A stretch of 42,769 nucleotides of DNA from the NCBI GenBank assembly GCA_937920585.1, contig CAKZSB010000025.1:1-42769 (forward strand). The letters are read 5' to 3'. Below are positions 8,101 through 15,701 of this stretch, piece after piece. The notes beneath the pieces are model-generated. The model made no database searches, had not been told where the DNA came from, and saw nothing but the letters and a program-made list of their open reading frames with translations. This DNA is from an uncultured Granulosicoccaceae bacterium (GTDB taxonomy: Bacteria > Pseudomonadota > Gammaproteobacteria > Granulosicoccales > Granulosicoccaceae). The translations under genes were made by a program, and so were the position numbers. The first letter of the stretch is position 1. The number at the start of each line of letters is the position of its first letter.

Positions 8101-9564
8101 TCAAAGTACGTTCCAGCCCGACACGAAGTATTTTTTCTTCCAGACCTTCCAGTAGTCCTCGAGTTGTTCCAGCGAGCTGCTAACGCGAACTTCGTGCTTC
8201 ATAGGGTCTTTACGATTCGGGCTGTAGTCAGTGAGATGCAGCACATACGCGGGATAGTCACCCGATTGCTCTTCCTTGTTGGTTTTCCAAAGCAACAGCT
8301 TGCGCACCATGGTTGCATCTTTCATCACTTTAGTCGCGACGCTGCGTTGCAGTATTTCGCTGGCGGGCAGGCGCAATTCTTCGCTGATGATGTCGGCCGA
8401 GGGTATGTCGACGATGTCCGTCAGCTGTGCGAATCGAATATCATCGACGCTGCAGGTCTTGTCTTCTCGCAGGCGCAGAAACTGGGGCGATATGATGCTG
8501 CACAAGGGGAGTCGTCTAACGCCTTCCCAGGTGGATTCTTCTTCGTTCCATTCGAGGACCATTTTATCGATGGTATTGCCGCGTGAGGTGCGGGCGATGA
8601 TGTCGAGGCAGGAGATCTCCAGTACGATGCCGGGGCGAATCATACGGTAGGCGACGCGGTCAGAGTTTACTTCCGCATAGTCGCTGTCGACGACGTGTTC
8701 TTCCAGCATTTTTAACATACTGGCACGCTGGTCGTCGCTGAATCCGCCGCCAACGCGGCCGATGATGTGATAGGTGCCATCGTTGCGTATTACAGCCAGC
8801 ATGATGTCGTGCAGCATGCCGCTGCGATCATCGAGGCCCTCGGTGAAACCGACTGCGGCAAGGTCTATCGTGTGGCGAGGTTTTACCTTGAATACCCCGG
8901 CTGTGTCGTTGCGCGCGACAACGCCCTCGGCACCTTCTCCATCTACCCAGGCCTTGAATTGTTTCAATACCGCTTTGTGGCCATCGCCAACGATGGTTTC
9001 AACCGGATGGACGCGTTTGCCGCTGCCAAACAGGGCTTCGATACGATCGAACAGATCGACGTAACGCGTGCTTCGCTCCTCTTCATCCCATTCGTAGATA
9101 TTGAATACGCCAAACTGCAGGCTCGCAACCGCGTCTTCGTCTTCCGGTGCACGTGCCACGCGCACGACATCGTGCACGCGCGGTCGCTGGCCATCGGCGC
9201 GATTGACGTACAGTTCGCCACCGAGCACCGCAAAGGTCACATCGGCGGCATCAAGAGTGGCTTTGGCTTCATCGTGAAAGGGGGCGCCGGTGCGAATTGT
9301 GCCACCCGGGTTGATGGTGAATACCTCGCCTTCACTGTAGACCAGACAAGTGAACTCGCCATCGATCTTGCGACTGATGTGGTAGTCGCCAGCGGGGATT
9401 TTTCGTTTTGCCGAATCGCGATCAACGGCGATTGTCATTTGTCCCAACTGGCGTCGGCGCATGCGCACTCGCTGCAACAGAGCCTGATCGGTCAGGGCGT
9501 CGGCCTTGCCGGTCAGGTAGTTGCCAACTTTCTGCTTTAGCAGGCTGTGATCGAGTAATGTCAT
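8101..9564 (-). CDS. ATP-dependent DNA ligase-like protein with extra C-terminal region
   Basis: A 487-residue nucleotidyltransferase. Motif I KIDGE places the adenylated lysine at K66. Further motifs follow: LGGELYV (E117), EGVVAR at 213-218 and FKVKP (K226, K228). An OB-fold segment GRVGGGFSDDQR is at about 269-280, and FLRLREDK at about 362-369 matches the ending of ATP-dependent DNA ligases. There is no large N-terminal DNA-binding domain: only about 60 residues precede the active lysine. After residue 385 a further ~100 residues, rich in charged and aromatic residues, match no domain I recognise. A clear GGAG Shine-Dalgarno precedes the ATG. It sits 46 bases after the SAM-domain gene and 10 before the nuclease gene. 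It probably seals nicks made by its partners; RNA ligation cannot be excluded by eye. Confidence 0.87.
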   Translation of the reverse strand: MTLLDHSLLKQKVGNYLTGKADALTDQALLQRVRMRRRQLGQMTIAVDRDSAKRKIPAGDYHISRKIDGEFTCLVYSEGEVFTINPGGTIRTGAPFHDEAKATLDAADVTFAVLGGELYVNRADGQRPRVHDVVRVARAPEDEDAVASLQFGVFNIYEWDEEERSTRYVDLFDRIEALFGSGKRVHPVETIVGDGHKAVLKQFKAWVDGEGAEGVVARNDTAGVFKVKPRHTIDLAAVGFTEGLDDRSGMLHDIMLAVIRNDGTYHIIGRVGGGFSDDQRASMLKMLEEHVVDSDYAEVNSDRVAYRMIRPGIVLEISCLDIIARTSRGNTIDKMVLEWNEEESTWEGVRRLPLCSIISPQFLRLREDKTCSVDDIRFAQLTDIVDIPSADIISEELRLPASEILQRSVATKVMKDATMVRKLLLWKTNKEEQSGDYPAYVLHLTDYSPNRKDPMKHEVRVSSSLEQLEDYWKVWKKKYFVSGWNVL

Positions 9565-9610
9565 AACATACTCCGGCGGATGTGTAGCTTTGGCTGTTGC
9601 GATTTATGGT

Positions 9611-10855
9611 TCACGAAGCTTTACCGCTTTTTGCGGATTTCTTTTTTGCGGCCTTTTTCGCATGACCCGTTGTCATCTGGCTCACCGTCATAGCCACTTC
9701 TGCGCGCAGGTTGTCGGTGGCGGCTACCGCTGCGAGCAAGCGTCGTCGAGAGCCCACCGGTATATCAAGTTCTTTCAGGTCGTCGTCTGTCAGTTCCGGC
9801 AAGACATCGACATCAATTTCATTCTCGATAAAGAGTTCGAGGTATTTGCCCATCCGAATACTCTTTAGCCAGACGCCAAGATCTTCACTCGATATGTCTG
9901 CGGGGGTTGCCGCGGTGTCCTCGGTGTTGCTGTCTGGTTCTGCACTTTCTGTCGATATGCTTACGTCACTGACTGATGATTTAGCTTTGGCCTTTGGTTT
10001 GGCAGTTGCCTCGGTTTTAGCGTCAGCCTTTGCTTTGGCCGGTGCCGGTTTGGCTGGTTTTGCCTGCTCTTTTTCGCGGCTGGCCTGTTCTTCGGATACA
10101 CGAGGTTTGCGCGCCGGTTTTTCTTTGGCTGTTTGTGTATCAGTTTGCTCTGCGGGTTCCGGTAGTTTCAGTTCCATGTTGGAGAGATGCAGCAGCAGGA
10201 TATATCGATCGCCCTGGACTCGTCCCTCCAGAAAGCCGCGGTAGGGTATGCTGCCGCGCCTGAACACCAGTGGATCTCGCCCCTTGCTACCACCGCCAAC
10301 CATCATCATGGAGTCGGTCTCCGAGAGTTCGCGGGCCATGCCGTAGAGGAAGTCATAGGTCAAACCGTTGATATGTACGATTTGAAGTTTGGTGCTGAAT
10401 AGAAAGCGTGTCGCGGCTTCGCGTCGATCGACTTTGCGACCCGTCCATGTCAGCGGGATATCACTATCGACGTTGGGTTCATCGCGCTGGCGAGGGCGGC
10501 GTTCACGCAGTTCGCCGTCGGGGGCACGGACGTTGTCGAATTGTTCAATTCTGTAGACGATACCGTCATCGGAATTGACGTAAACCCTCGATACGCCCCA
10601 CAAAAATAGACCACACTTTTCGATATCCACTTCGGGGTTGTTATCGATCAGTTGCAGAGCGAGTTTTTCGCTGTCTCCGTTGTGCTGTTCGATCAACACG
10701 TCGTAGTCCTGATCGATCGACGCTTTTAGAATTTTGCGGGAGCTTGCGTTGTTTCCGCCACTGTCGACCAGTCTGGTGTCATCGGCCACTCGGGTGGATT
10801 CTGCTTTGACCACAGCATCTCTTTTGCGGCTATCGGTAAGATTGATGTTTGGCAC
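9611..10855 (-). CDS. SAM-domain protein of unknown function with basic tail
   Basis: A 414-residue protein starting at GTG, with a strong GGAG Shine-Dalgarno six bases upstream. Residues 1-230 form a region I do not recognise. A low-complexity Lys/Ala/Pro/Glu linker follows (about 235-320). Residues 322-380 match a sterile alpha motif domain: VWLKSIRMGKYLELF, the acidic EIDVDVLPELTDDDLKELDI stretch, then GSRRRLLAAV. The last 20 residues are lysine/alanine-rich, like histone H1 tails, and could bind nucleic acid. SAM domains oligomerise or bind partners and are uncommon in bacterial repair genes, so a scaffold for the ligase and primase products is a reasonable inference. It sits between the acidic-tail gene (43 bases) and the ligase gene (46 bases). 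Confidence 0.8.
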   Translation of the reverse strand: MPNINLTDSRKRDAVVKAESTRVADDTRLVDSGGNNASSRKILKASIDQDYDVLIEQHNGDSEKLALQLIDNNPEVDIEKCGLFLWGVSRVYVNSDDGIVYRIEQFDNVRAPDGELRERRPRQRDEPNVDSDIPLTWTGRKVDRREAATRFLFSTKLQIVHINGLTYDFLYGMARELSETDSMMMVGGGSKGRDPLVFRRGSIPYRGFLEGRVQGDRYILLLHLSNMELKLPEPAEQTDTQTAKEKPARKPRVSEEQASREKEQAKPAKPAPAKAKADAKTEATAKPKAKAKSSVSDVSISTESAEPDSNTEDTAATPADISSEDLGVWLKSIRMGKYLELFIENEIDVDVLPELTDDDLKELDIPVGSRRRLLAAVAATDNLRAEVAMTVSQMTTGHAKKAAKKKSAKSGKAS

Positions 10856-10898
10856 GGGCTACTCCTGACCAAATTTTCGGGATTGACTGGTTGGCGAG

Positions 10899-11516
10899 CT
10901 ACAGCATGTCGAAGTCAAAGTCATCTTCATCATCGTCATCGGCGTCTGCATTGGCCGTCGGTACTGCTGCCTGGTCAAGGCCGGTAAAGTCGATTTGTGC
11001 AGGCGTTCCCACCAGCATCCAGACATTGCGCTTGCCATCGGCGATGATAAATGCGGGGTCGGGTGAAACGCCTGCCCGGTACAGGAATTCGAACTTGAAA
11101 ATTGCGCCGGATTGCAGCTGCTCGAGTAAGTCGGAATCAAAGCCGTCTTCGCATTCGAGAACATAGCTCAGTCGAATGCTGTGATTGAGAAATGTCGATA
11201 GGTCGGCCTGTTGATTCAGCTCAATGGGGGCGTCGAAGCTCGATGGCAGTGTGGGGAGTTCATCGCCATCGAGGTTCATTGGCACCAGATCTGCGCGTTC
11301 GATCCATTCTCCATCCGGGTTCAAATAGCCCGACGCGGTGCCACCCGTCGGTATAAGCGTTTTGCCATCGTTGGCGAGGGTTGCCAGTGAACAACGATTG
11401 CCCTCGGAATCACGGGTCTCGATATCCACTGAGCCGTAGAGTTTTGTGCGATCGATTTTGTTCAGTTCGCAACCGAAGCTTGAATCGTTGAATCTAAATT
11501 GAAGCTCACGCGCCAT
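10899..11516 (-). CDS. Unknown protein with SSB-like acidic C-terminal tail
   Basis: A 205-residue protein that I do not recognise. A GGGAG Shine-Dalgarno eight bases before the ATG supports the start. Residues 1-175 look like a compact, beta-rich domain: many short hydrophobic/charged alternations, a GTASGYLNPDGEW turn near 59-71 and a KFEFLYR strand near 141-147. The last 15 residues are almost entirely acidic and end in DDFDFDML, resembling the acidic tip of bacterial SSB or the tails of phage gp32/gp2.5, which recruit partners. It lies between the primase gene (17-base gap) and the SAM-domain gene (43 bases). A role as single-strand-binding or loading factor for the primase is inference only; no OB-fold signature is proven. 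Confidence 0.75.
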   Translation of the reverse strand: MARELQFRFNDSSFGCELNKIDRTKLYGSVDIETRDSEGNRCSLATLANDGKTLIPTGGTASGYLNPDGEWIERADLVPMNLDGDELPTLPSSFDAPIELNQQADLSTFLNHSIRLSYVLECEDGFDSDLLEQLQSGAIFKFEFLYRAGVSPDPAFIIADGKRNVWMLVGTPAQIDFTGLDQAAVPTANADADDDDEDDFDFDML

Positions 11517-11533
11517 GCTATTTACTCCCTGAT

Positions 11534-12766
11534 TTAATTGCTCAGCCGTTCAACTGCTGCGGTGGCAGAATCGAATGCGGCGATGCCGTGTTCCAGCGGG
11601 GTGCAGGGAACGGCGCGATCGTCGATGTAGGCGATTGCCGGCGGTTTTCCCTCGCCGCTGTGAATGTGGTGATAGGTAATACCGTGCTCCTGCAGCCAGC
11701 TTTCAATCATTTGCAGGATTGCGTGCTTGCGCGAATCATCCGGCTTTTCCAACGCAAGTCGAGCCGTGAGTATGACGACGTCGGCGTGCTCCGAAAGTTG
11801 CTGACAAAATTCCAGTGCACCGTCTATTGGCTCGCCGATCGCATCCAGCCCTGCCTGGCGGTGGGCCAGAACGCCATCCAGATCAACGCACACACTGGGA
11901 CGCGATGTCCGTTTAAATTTGCGTTTACGATCGCTGGCACGTTTGGGTTTTGTTTTGCCCGCCGCTGATTTTTTTGAACGAATTGTCGTTCGCGAGTGTT
12001 TTGCCGGTGCCTTGACTTGCGGTGGAGGCGGACCTGGTACGCACTGCAGAAGCGCATCGACTGCTGCGTGGCCGGACAGCCACGGATCATCGAGCCACTC
12101 ATCCCCGCTCCAGAGTGTTGCGTAGTGATCGCGAGTATGGTGCAGGCCGGGCAACCTGAACCACGGGCCGAGGCTGTCGGGTTTGAACTTCTTCGGAAAT
12201 GTTTCCGGCTCTTCACTGAGATTGTTCTCCTCCCAGCTCGATACGATTGACCAGGCGAAGGCGAATACCTGATCCGCCGGTGCCGGTTCTTCAAACAGCA
12301 CCCACAGGTGGTAGCCGCCGTTGCCATTGCTGTCGAACAACAACGGGTCGTAACCCATGGTTTGCAACTGTCGCCACCAGGCGATTGCACCAACGAGGTT
12401 GCGCCTGGCATGTTCCTCGGCGCCTGCTTTGTTGCTGTCGTGCATATCGATGTCGATGCCCAGCCACAGGCATGTGTCCTCGGCACTCTTCGAGTGCAGA
12501 CCGATTATTTGTGGCCGCTGTCGATGGCGACTGGAAAAATGCCGGGTGAGTTTGTCAATCGTCACCATATCCGGGCCGCGTTTACTGGCAACGGGTAGTG
12601 TCATCGCCTTGTAACTGCGCCCGAGTTTCTTTTGTTCGCCGGGTGTCAGCGCGGCATACTGGCCCCACACATCCTTGCGATTGACCAGGCGCAGCATTGC
12701 CCATTCGGCGAGCTCTCGAGCGCGCGCTTTCCATTCATCGCAGACGATTTCGTGGTGAGTGGCCAT
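11534..12766 (-). CDS. AEP primase-polymerase fused to HAD-family phosphatase
   Basis: A 410-residue two-domain protein. Residues 85-230 carry archaeo-eukaryotic primase (AEP) motifs: GIDIDMHD (metal-binding D105, D107), SNGNGGYHLW (nucleotide-binding H153) and FRLPGLHH (about 203-210). The pattern is close to AEPs of plasmid, phage and TOTE-type conflict systems. A basic Lys/Ser/Arg-rich linker spans about 250-290. Residues 291-410 are a HAD hydrolase: DLDGVLA (D295, D297), ILTAR (T334), GKPP (K374) and YIDDRAV (D382, D383), a small family reminiscent of polynucleotide 3'-phosphatases and 5'-nucleotidases. One polypeptide may therefore clean a 3' end and then extend it. It is the first gene of the minus-strand cassette, behind a 347-bp intergenic region. 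The ribosome-binding site is weak. Confidence 0.85.
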   Translation of the reverse strand: MATHHEIVCDEWKARARELAEWAMLRLVNRKDVWGQYAALTPGEQKKLGRSYKAMTLPVASKRGPDMVTIDKLTRHFSSRHRQRPQIIGLHSKSAEDTCLWLGIDIDMHDSNKAGAEEHARRNLVGAIAWWRQLQTMGYDPLLFDSNGNGGYHLWVLFEEPAPADQVFAFAWSIVSSWEENNLSEEPETFPKKFKPDSLGPWFRLPGLHHTRDHYATLWSGDEWLDDPWLSGHAAVDALLQCVPGPPPPQVKAPAKHSRTTIRSKKSAAGKTKPKRASDRKRKFKRTSRPSVCVDLDGVLAHRQAGLDAIGEPIDGALEFCQQLSEHADVVILTARLALEKPDDSRKHAILQMIESWLQEHGITYHHIHSGEGKPPAIAYIDDRAVPCTPLEHGIAAFDSATAAVERLSN

Positions 12767-13113
12767 TTCTTATCGGAGCCTTGTAGGCTCGCTTTCTAGT
12801 TAGCACTATATCTTGTGGCATGGACGGTTGTGTTCGTCGTAGCGCGCTTTTTATGCTGATTACAGCCTGAGGGTAGTGCGCCACCGGTTTCAATTTCTAT
12901 ACATGAAGGTAAGGCGCGGACGCATTCTCCGGTGACACAAGCCGATGGATAATGCTGCCTCGTTTGGCACTGCTGGTTAGTTGCGCTAACGCTGCCGTCG
13001 ATTAATCGATGCGGCTTGCCGATTGTGGTGGGGTTTCCACGCCACGCAACATGACTTGATCGAATGATCTAACCGACGTAAATTGAGTGATCCAATAACC
13101 CGGAGTAGTCGCT
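12767..13113. other. Divergent intergenic region between primase cassette and aldolase gene
   Basis: 347 bases without a credible gene. It must contain the promoter of the minus-strand primase/ligase cassette and that of the plus-strand aldolase-family gene. Two dyads are visible: GTTAG-TTGCG-CTAAC at about 12976-12990 and the perfect 12-bp palindrome TCGATTAATCGA at 12998-13009. I could not pick convincing -35/-10 boxes. Confidence 0.5.
12998..13009. promoter_or_regulatory. 12-bp perfect palindrome, possible operator
   Basis: TCGATTAATCGA is a perfect palindrome located between the divergent primase cassette and aldolase-family gene. It could be a binding site for an unknown regulator of either unit. 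A chance palindrome of this length is possible. Confidence 0.3.
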
Positions 13114-13941
13114 ATGCTCGATCTGGAGCGTGATGCTGTTGTAGAGCGCGAGTCGGTCTATCAGCCTGAACAGGCGGGTCTGATCTTCCCGCAGTTACCC
13201 GAGTTCGCCTCGGTGACAGAGGAGAGAAATCACCTCAAACGGCAGTTGGCGGTGGCGTGCCGAGTATTCGATCGCTACGGTTTTGACTACGGCTTCGCCG
13301 GGCATATCTCGATTCGCGATCCGGAGCATACCGATCTTTACTGGACCAATCCGATGGCAGTGCCGTTCTCGCAGGTGTCGGTAGGCAATCTGATTCTGGT
13401 TGACCATACCGGTAAAGTGGTGGAAGGGCGGCACGCAGTGAACCAGGCGGGCTTTGTGCTGCACGCCAACGTACACGAAGCGAACCCGGATATTGTCGCC
13501 ATGTGCCACGCGCACACGGTATATGGTACAGCCTATGCGGCGTTGGGTAAGGAGCTGCCAGCGGTCACCCAGGATGCCTGCGCGTTTTTCGAAAACCATG
13601 CGGTGGTCAATGACGAAGGGGGTGCGGTCGCGGTAAAGCAGGGGCAGGGTAGCGGTGTGGTTGAGGCATTTGCTGGCAAGCGCGCGGTTATTCATCAAAA
13701 TCACGGATTGCTGACGGCCAGCCGTCACAGTGTCGATGATGCGGCGTTCTGGTTTATTGCGCTGGAGCGCTGTTGTCAGCAGCAGTTGATGCTCGACGCC
13801 AGTGGTGTGCCACAGACAACGGTGTCAGCCGAGCGCGCCCGTTATAGCCGCGAACACGTTGGCAGTGATTACATTGGCTGGTTGCATTTTCAGCCATTGG
13901 TTGATGAGATTCTGGCCAGCCAGCCCGACCTGCTCGATTGA
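13114..13941 (+). CDS. Class II aldolase/adducin family protein
   Basis: A 275-residue protein of the zinc-dependent class II aldolase/adducin family (FucA, AraD type). The metal-binding histidines are visible: H132 and H134 in MCHAHTVYG and H197 in IHQNHGLLT. An N-terminal extension of about 40 residues precedes the domain, as in many proteobacterial members annotated only as aldolase-like. Substrate is unknown; sugar-phosphate or hydroxy-acid cleavage is typical. The ATG has a GGAG eight bases upstream. The TGA stop at 13939-13941 lies 35 bases before the likely start of the downstream sugar dehydrogenase gene, so the two may be cotranscribed. Confidence 0.87.
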   Translation: MLDLERDAVVERESVYQPEQAGLIFPQLPEFASVTEERNHLKRQLAVACRVFDRYGFDYGFAGHISIRDPEHTDLYWTNPMAVPFSQVSVGNLILVDHTGKVVEGRHAVNQAGFVLHANVHEANPDIVAMCHAHTVYGTAYAALGKELPAVTQDACAFFENHAVVNDEGGAVAVKQGQGSGVVEAFAGKRAVIHQNHGLLTASRHSVDDAAFWFIALERCCQQQLMLDASGVPQTTVSAERARYSREHVGSDYIGWLHFQPLVDEILASQPDLLD

Positions 13942-13976
13942 TCATTTGCCGCAGGCAGACAGGGCAAGCCCTGGGA

Positions 13977-15191
13977 ATGCGATTCGCTTTCGCAGCACTG
14001 GGTGGAAAGTTTGTACAAGGTCTGTTTATCTGTACGGCATTCGCGTTCAGTGGGCAGGCATCAGTAGCTGCCGAAAATTCAATGGTGCCCGTTGCACAGT
14101 ATCAGTTCGAGATGAATCTGCCTGAGGGGTCGACTTTTGAGTTGCTGGTGGCGGGGCTTGAGGCGCCTCGCGTGTTGCATTTTGCCGGTGACCGATTGTT
14201 TGCAGGCTCTCGCTCGGGCAAAATTTACTGGTTTGATCCGCCCTACCAAAAGGCCAATGTGCTGGTACAGCTGGATGACTATCCGCACAGTGTCGTGGTA
14301 CTTGATGACACACTGTTTGTGGCCCGGACAAGTGGTATCTATGCAGCAGACTATAGCGGCACACCGGCGACCATCGATGCTGATCGCTTTCAATTGATCG
14401 TGCCGCTGCCGGGGGGTGGAGGGCACAATAGTCGAACGCTGAAGATTGGACCTGATCGGCGGCTGTACGTAAGTTTAGGCATTAGTGGCAACTGCAGTGA
14501 CGAATTTCTCCACGCCAGTCGTCCGTTTTTGCAGCAGCGTGGCGGGGTTTCGGTGGTCGATCTCGGTGCGCAGCCGGTGCAGCTTGCGGCCTTTGCATCA
14601 GGGTTGCGTAACCCGGTCGGCTTCGACTGGCATCCTCAAACGCAAATGCTCTATGCCAGTAACAATGGTCCGGATCACTCCGGATTTAACGAGCCTGCCG
14701 AGGTATTCGCAAGGCTGACGCCAAATTCGTTTCATGGCATGCCGTGGTTTCAGATCAACAACGCCGGCGAGACGGTGCGGGACGACTGCATTGCTTCACA
14801 GCCACCGCACAAAGCGATAGAGGTGGTGCCACCAGCGGCGCGGTTTCCGGCTCGTATAGCGCCAATGGATGTCGCCTTTATAACCGGATCACCGCAGTTT
14901 GAAGAATATGGCAACGATGCACTGGTGGCGCTGCACGGGTCGTGGGCGACATCTGATAGCGGGCGTGGTGATGGAGATCCGGCCACACGCCGCGAGCCGA
15001 AGATTGTCAGAGTGGCGTTTCACCAGGGTGAAGTGGCCGAGGTGAAGGATTTCGTTACCGGGTTTCAACTGGAGAATGGTGCCAGGTGGGCGCGCCCGAT
15101 GGGACTGGCAATCGGGCCGGATGGAAACCTCTACATGAGCAGTGATGGTGGCATCGAAGGACTGTTCAGGTTGAGTCGCAAGCAGGAATAA
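13977..15191 (+). CDS. Exported PQQ-dependent sugar dehydrogenase-like protein (GSDH/sorbosone dehydrogenase family)
   Basis: I use the ATG at 13977 (404 residues) rather than a TTG at 13938 that overlaps the upstream gene. The N-terminus is then a classical Sec signal: a lysine, a hydrophobic stretch and a probable cleavage site after ASVAA near residue 33. The rest is a six-bladed beta-propeller of the glucose/sorbosone dehydrogenase family: GGGGHNSRTLKIGPDRRLYVSLG carries the conserved histidine and is followed by the GLRNPVGFDWHPQT segment, then DPATRREPKIVRV and GPDGNLYMSSD. Such proteins are periplasmic and oxidise sugars or related alcohols with PQQ, though many members have no demonstrated substrate. 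No PQQ biosynthesis genes are in the window. Confidence 0.85.
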   Translation: MRFAFAALGGKFVQGLFICTAFAFSGQASVAAENSMVPVAQYQFEMNLPEGSTFELLVAGLEAPRVLHFAGDRLFAGSRSGKIYWFDPPYQKANVLVQLDDYPHSVVVLDDTLFVARTSGIYAADYSGTPATIDADRFQLIVPLPGGGGHNSRTLKIGPDRRLYVSLGISGNCSDEFLHASRPFLQQRGGVSVVDLGAQPVQLAAFASGLRNPVGFDWHPQTQMLYASNNGPDHSGFNEPAEVFARLTPNSFHGMPWFQINNAGETVRDDCIASQPPHKAIEVVPPAARFPARIAPMDVAFITGSPQFEEYGNDALVALHGSWATSDSGRGDGDPATRREPKIVRVAFHQGEVAEVKDFVTGFQLENGARWARPMGLAIGPDGNLYMSSDGGIEGLFRLSRKQE

Positions 15192-15202
15192 TTGCAGCAC
15201 AG

Positions 15203-15227
15203 CGCGCGTGCCGGAACGGCACGCGCG
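15203..15227. terminator. Convergent intergenic hairpin (possible bidirectional terminator)
   Basis: An 11-bp perfect GC-rich stem (arms 15203-15213 and 15217-15227) with a GAA triloop lies in the 43-bp gap between two converging genes. It lacks a following T-run on either strand, so it is not a textbook intrinsic terminator, but the location suggests a transcription-ending or transcript-protecting role. Confidence 0.5.
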
Positions 15228-15234
15228 AACCGGA

Positions 15235-15699
15235 TCAGGATACGTGAAACATAAGCTTGCCCGATCCAAAACCGGGAATCTCGACATTGAAGGGTACGCA
15301 TTGTGTGCCTCCGTCAATGCCTTTGGCAAATGCGATATCTTCTCCGGGTTTGGACAGAGTGGTTAGTTTCAGGTGAGGTGACTTGGAATTCATTAGTACC
15401 CGAGTCAGGATATTGGCCACTTCGTAGTAGGCTTCTACCATAACTTCTGTCGGGTCTTTATCCTGTATGGCCTCTTTTGCCACGCCCGGTGGCAATTGCA
15501 TCATGCCGGAACCGGAATTGACGACAAGCGACAAATCTGCAACGCACAATGCCACCGTAGTGTCTTCGCAGACATAGTTGGCAACGTAGTTGTCTTCCAG
15601 TGGGATCTCTTCTCCGTCTTCAACAGTGGTACCGTCGCCGAATATACCGGTGAGCAGTTTTTTGACGTTTTGCTTGCTGGGAATAATGTAATTGGCCAT
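15235..15699 (-). CDS. CheX/CheC-like chemotaxis phosphatase
   Basis: A 154-residue protein. The central helix EAYYEVANIL carries the E-x3-E-x2-N arrangement of the CheC/CheX/FliY phosphatase family (active-site Glu and Asn), followed 22 residues later by a proline as in the CheC signature. The gene starts two bases after the cheY stop, so the two are coupled. CheX/CheC proteins dephosphorylate CheY-P, and no cheZ is present here, so this is the probable signal terminator of the system. The rest of the sequence is divergent, so it could be a related domain with a different role. Confidence 0.72.
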   Translation of the reverse strand: MANYIIPSKQNVKKLLTGIFGDGTTVEDGEEIPLEDNYVANYVCEDTTVALCVADLSLVVNSGSGMMQLPPGVAKEAIQDKDPTEVMVEAYYEVANILTRVLMNSKSPHLKLTTLSKPGEDIAFAKGIDGGTQCVPFNVEIPGFGSGKLMFHVS

Positions 15700-15701
15700 A
15701 A

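Noticed and set aside
11534-12766. TOTE conflict system
   Set aside because: Only the AEP part is similar; the helicase and nuclease partners of TOTE systems are not in the neighbourhood.
7368-12766. Ordinary LigD/Ku non-homologous end-joining locus
   Set aside because: No Ku gene is seen, the activities are on separate genes, and the SAM-domain and acidic-tail proteins have no counterpart in that system.
13938-13976. TTG start for the sugar dehydrogenase overlapping the aldolase stop
   Set aside because: The ATG at 13977 begins directly with a signal peptide.
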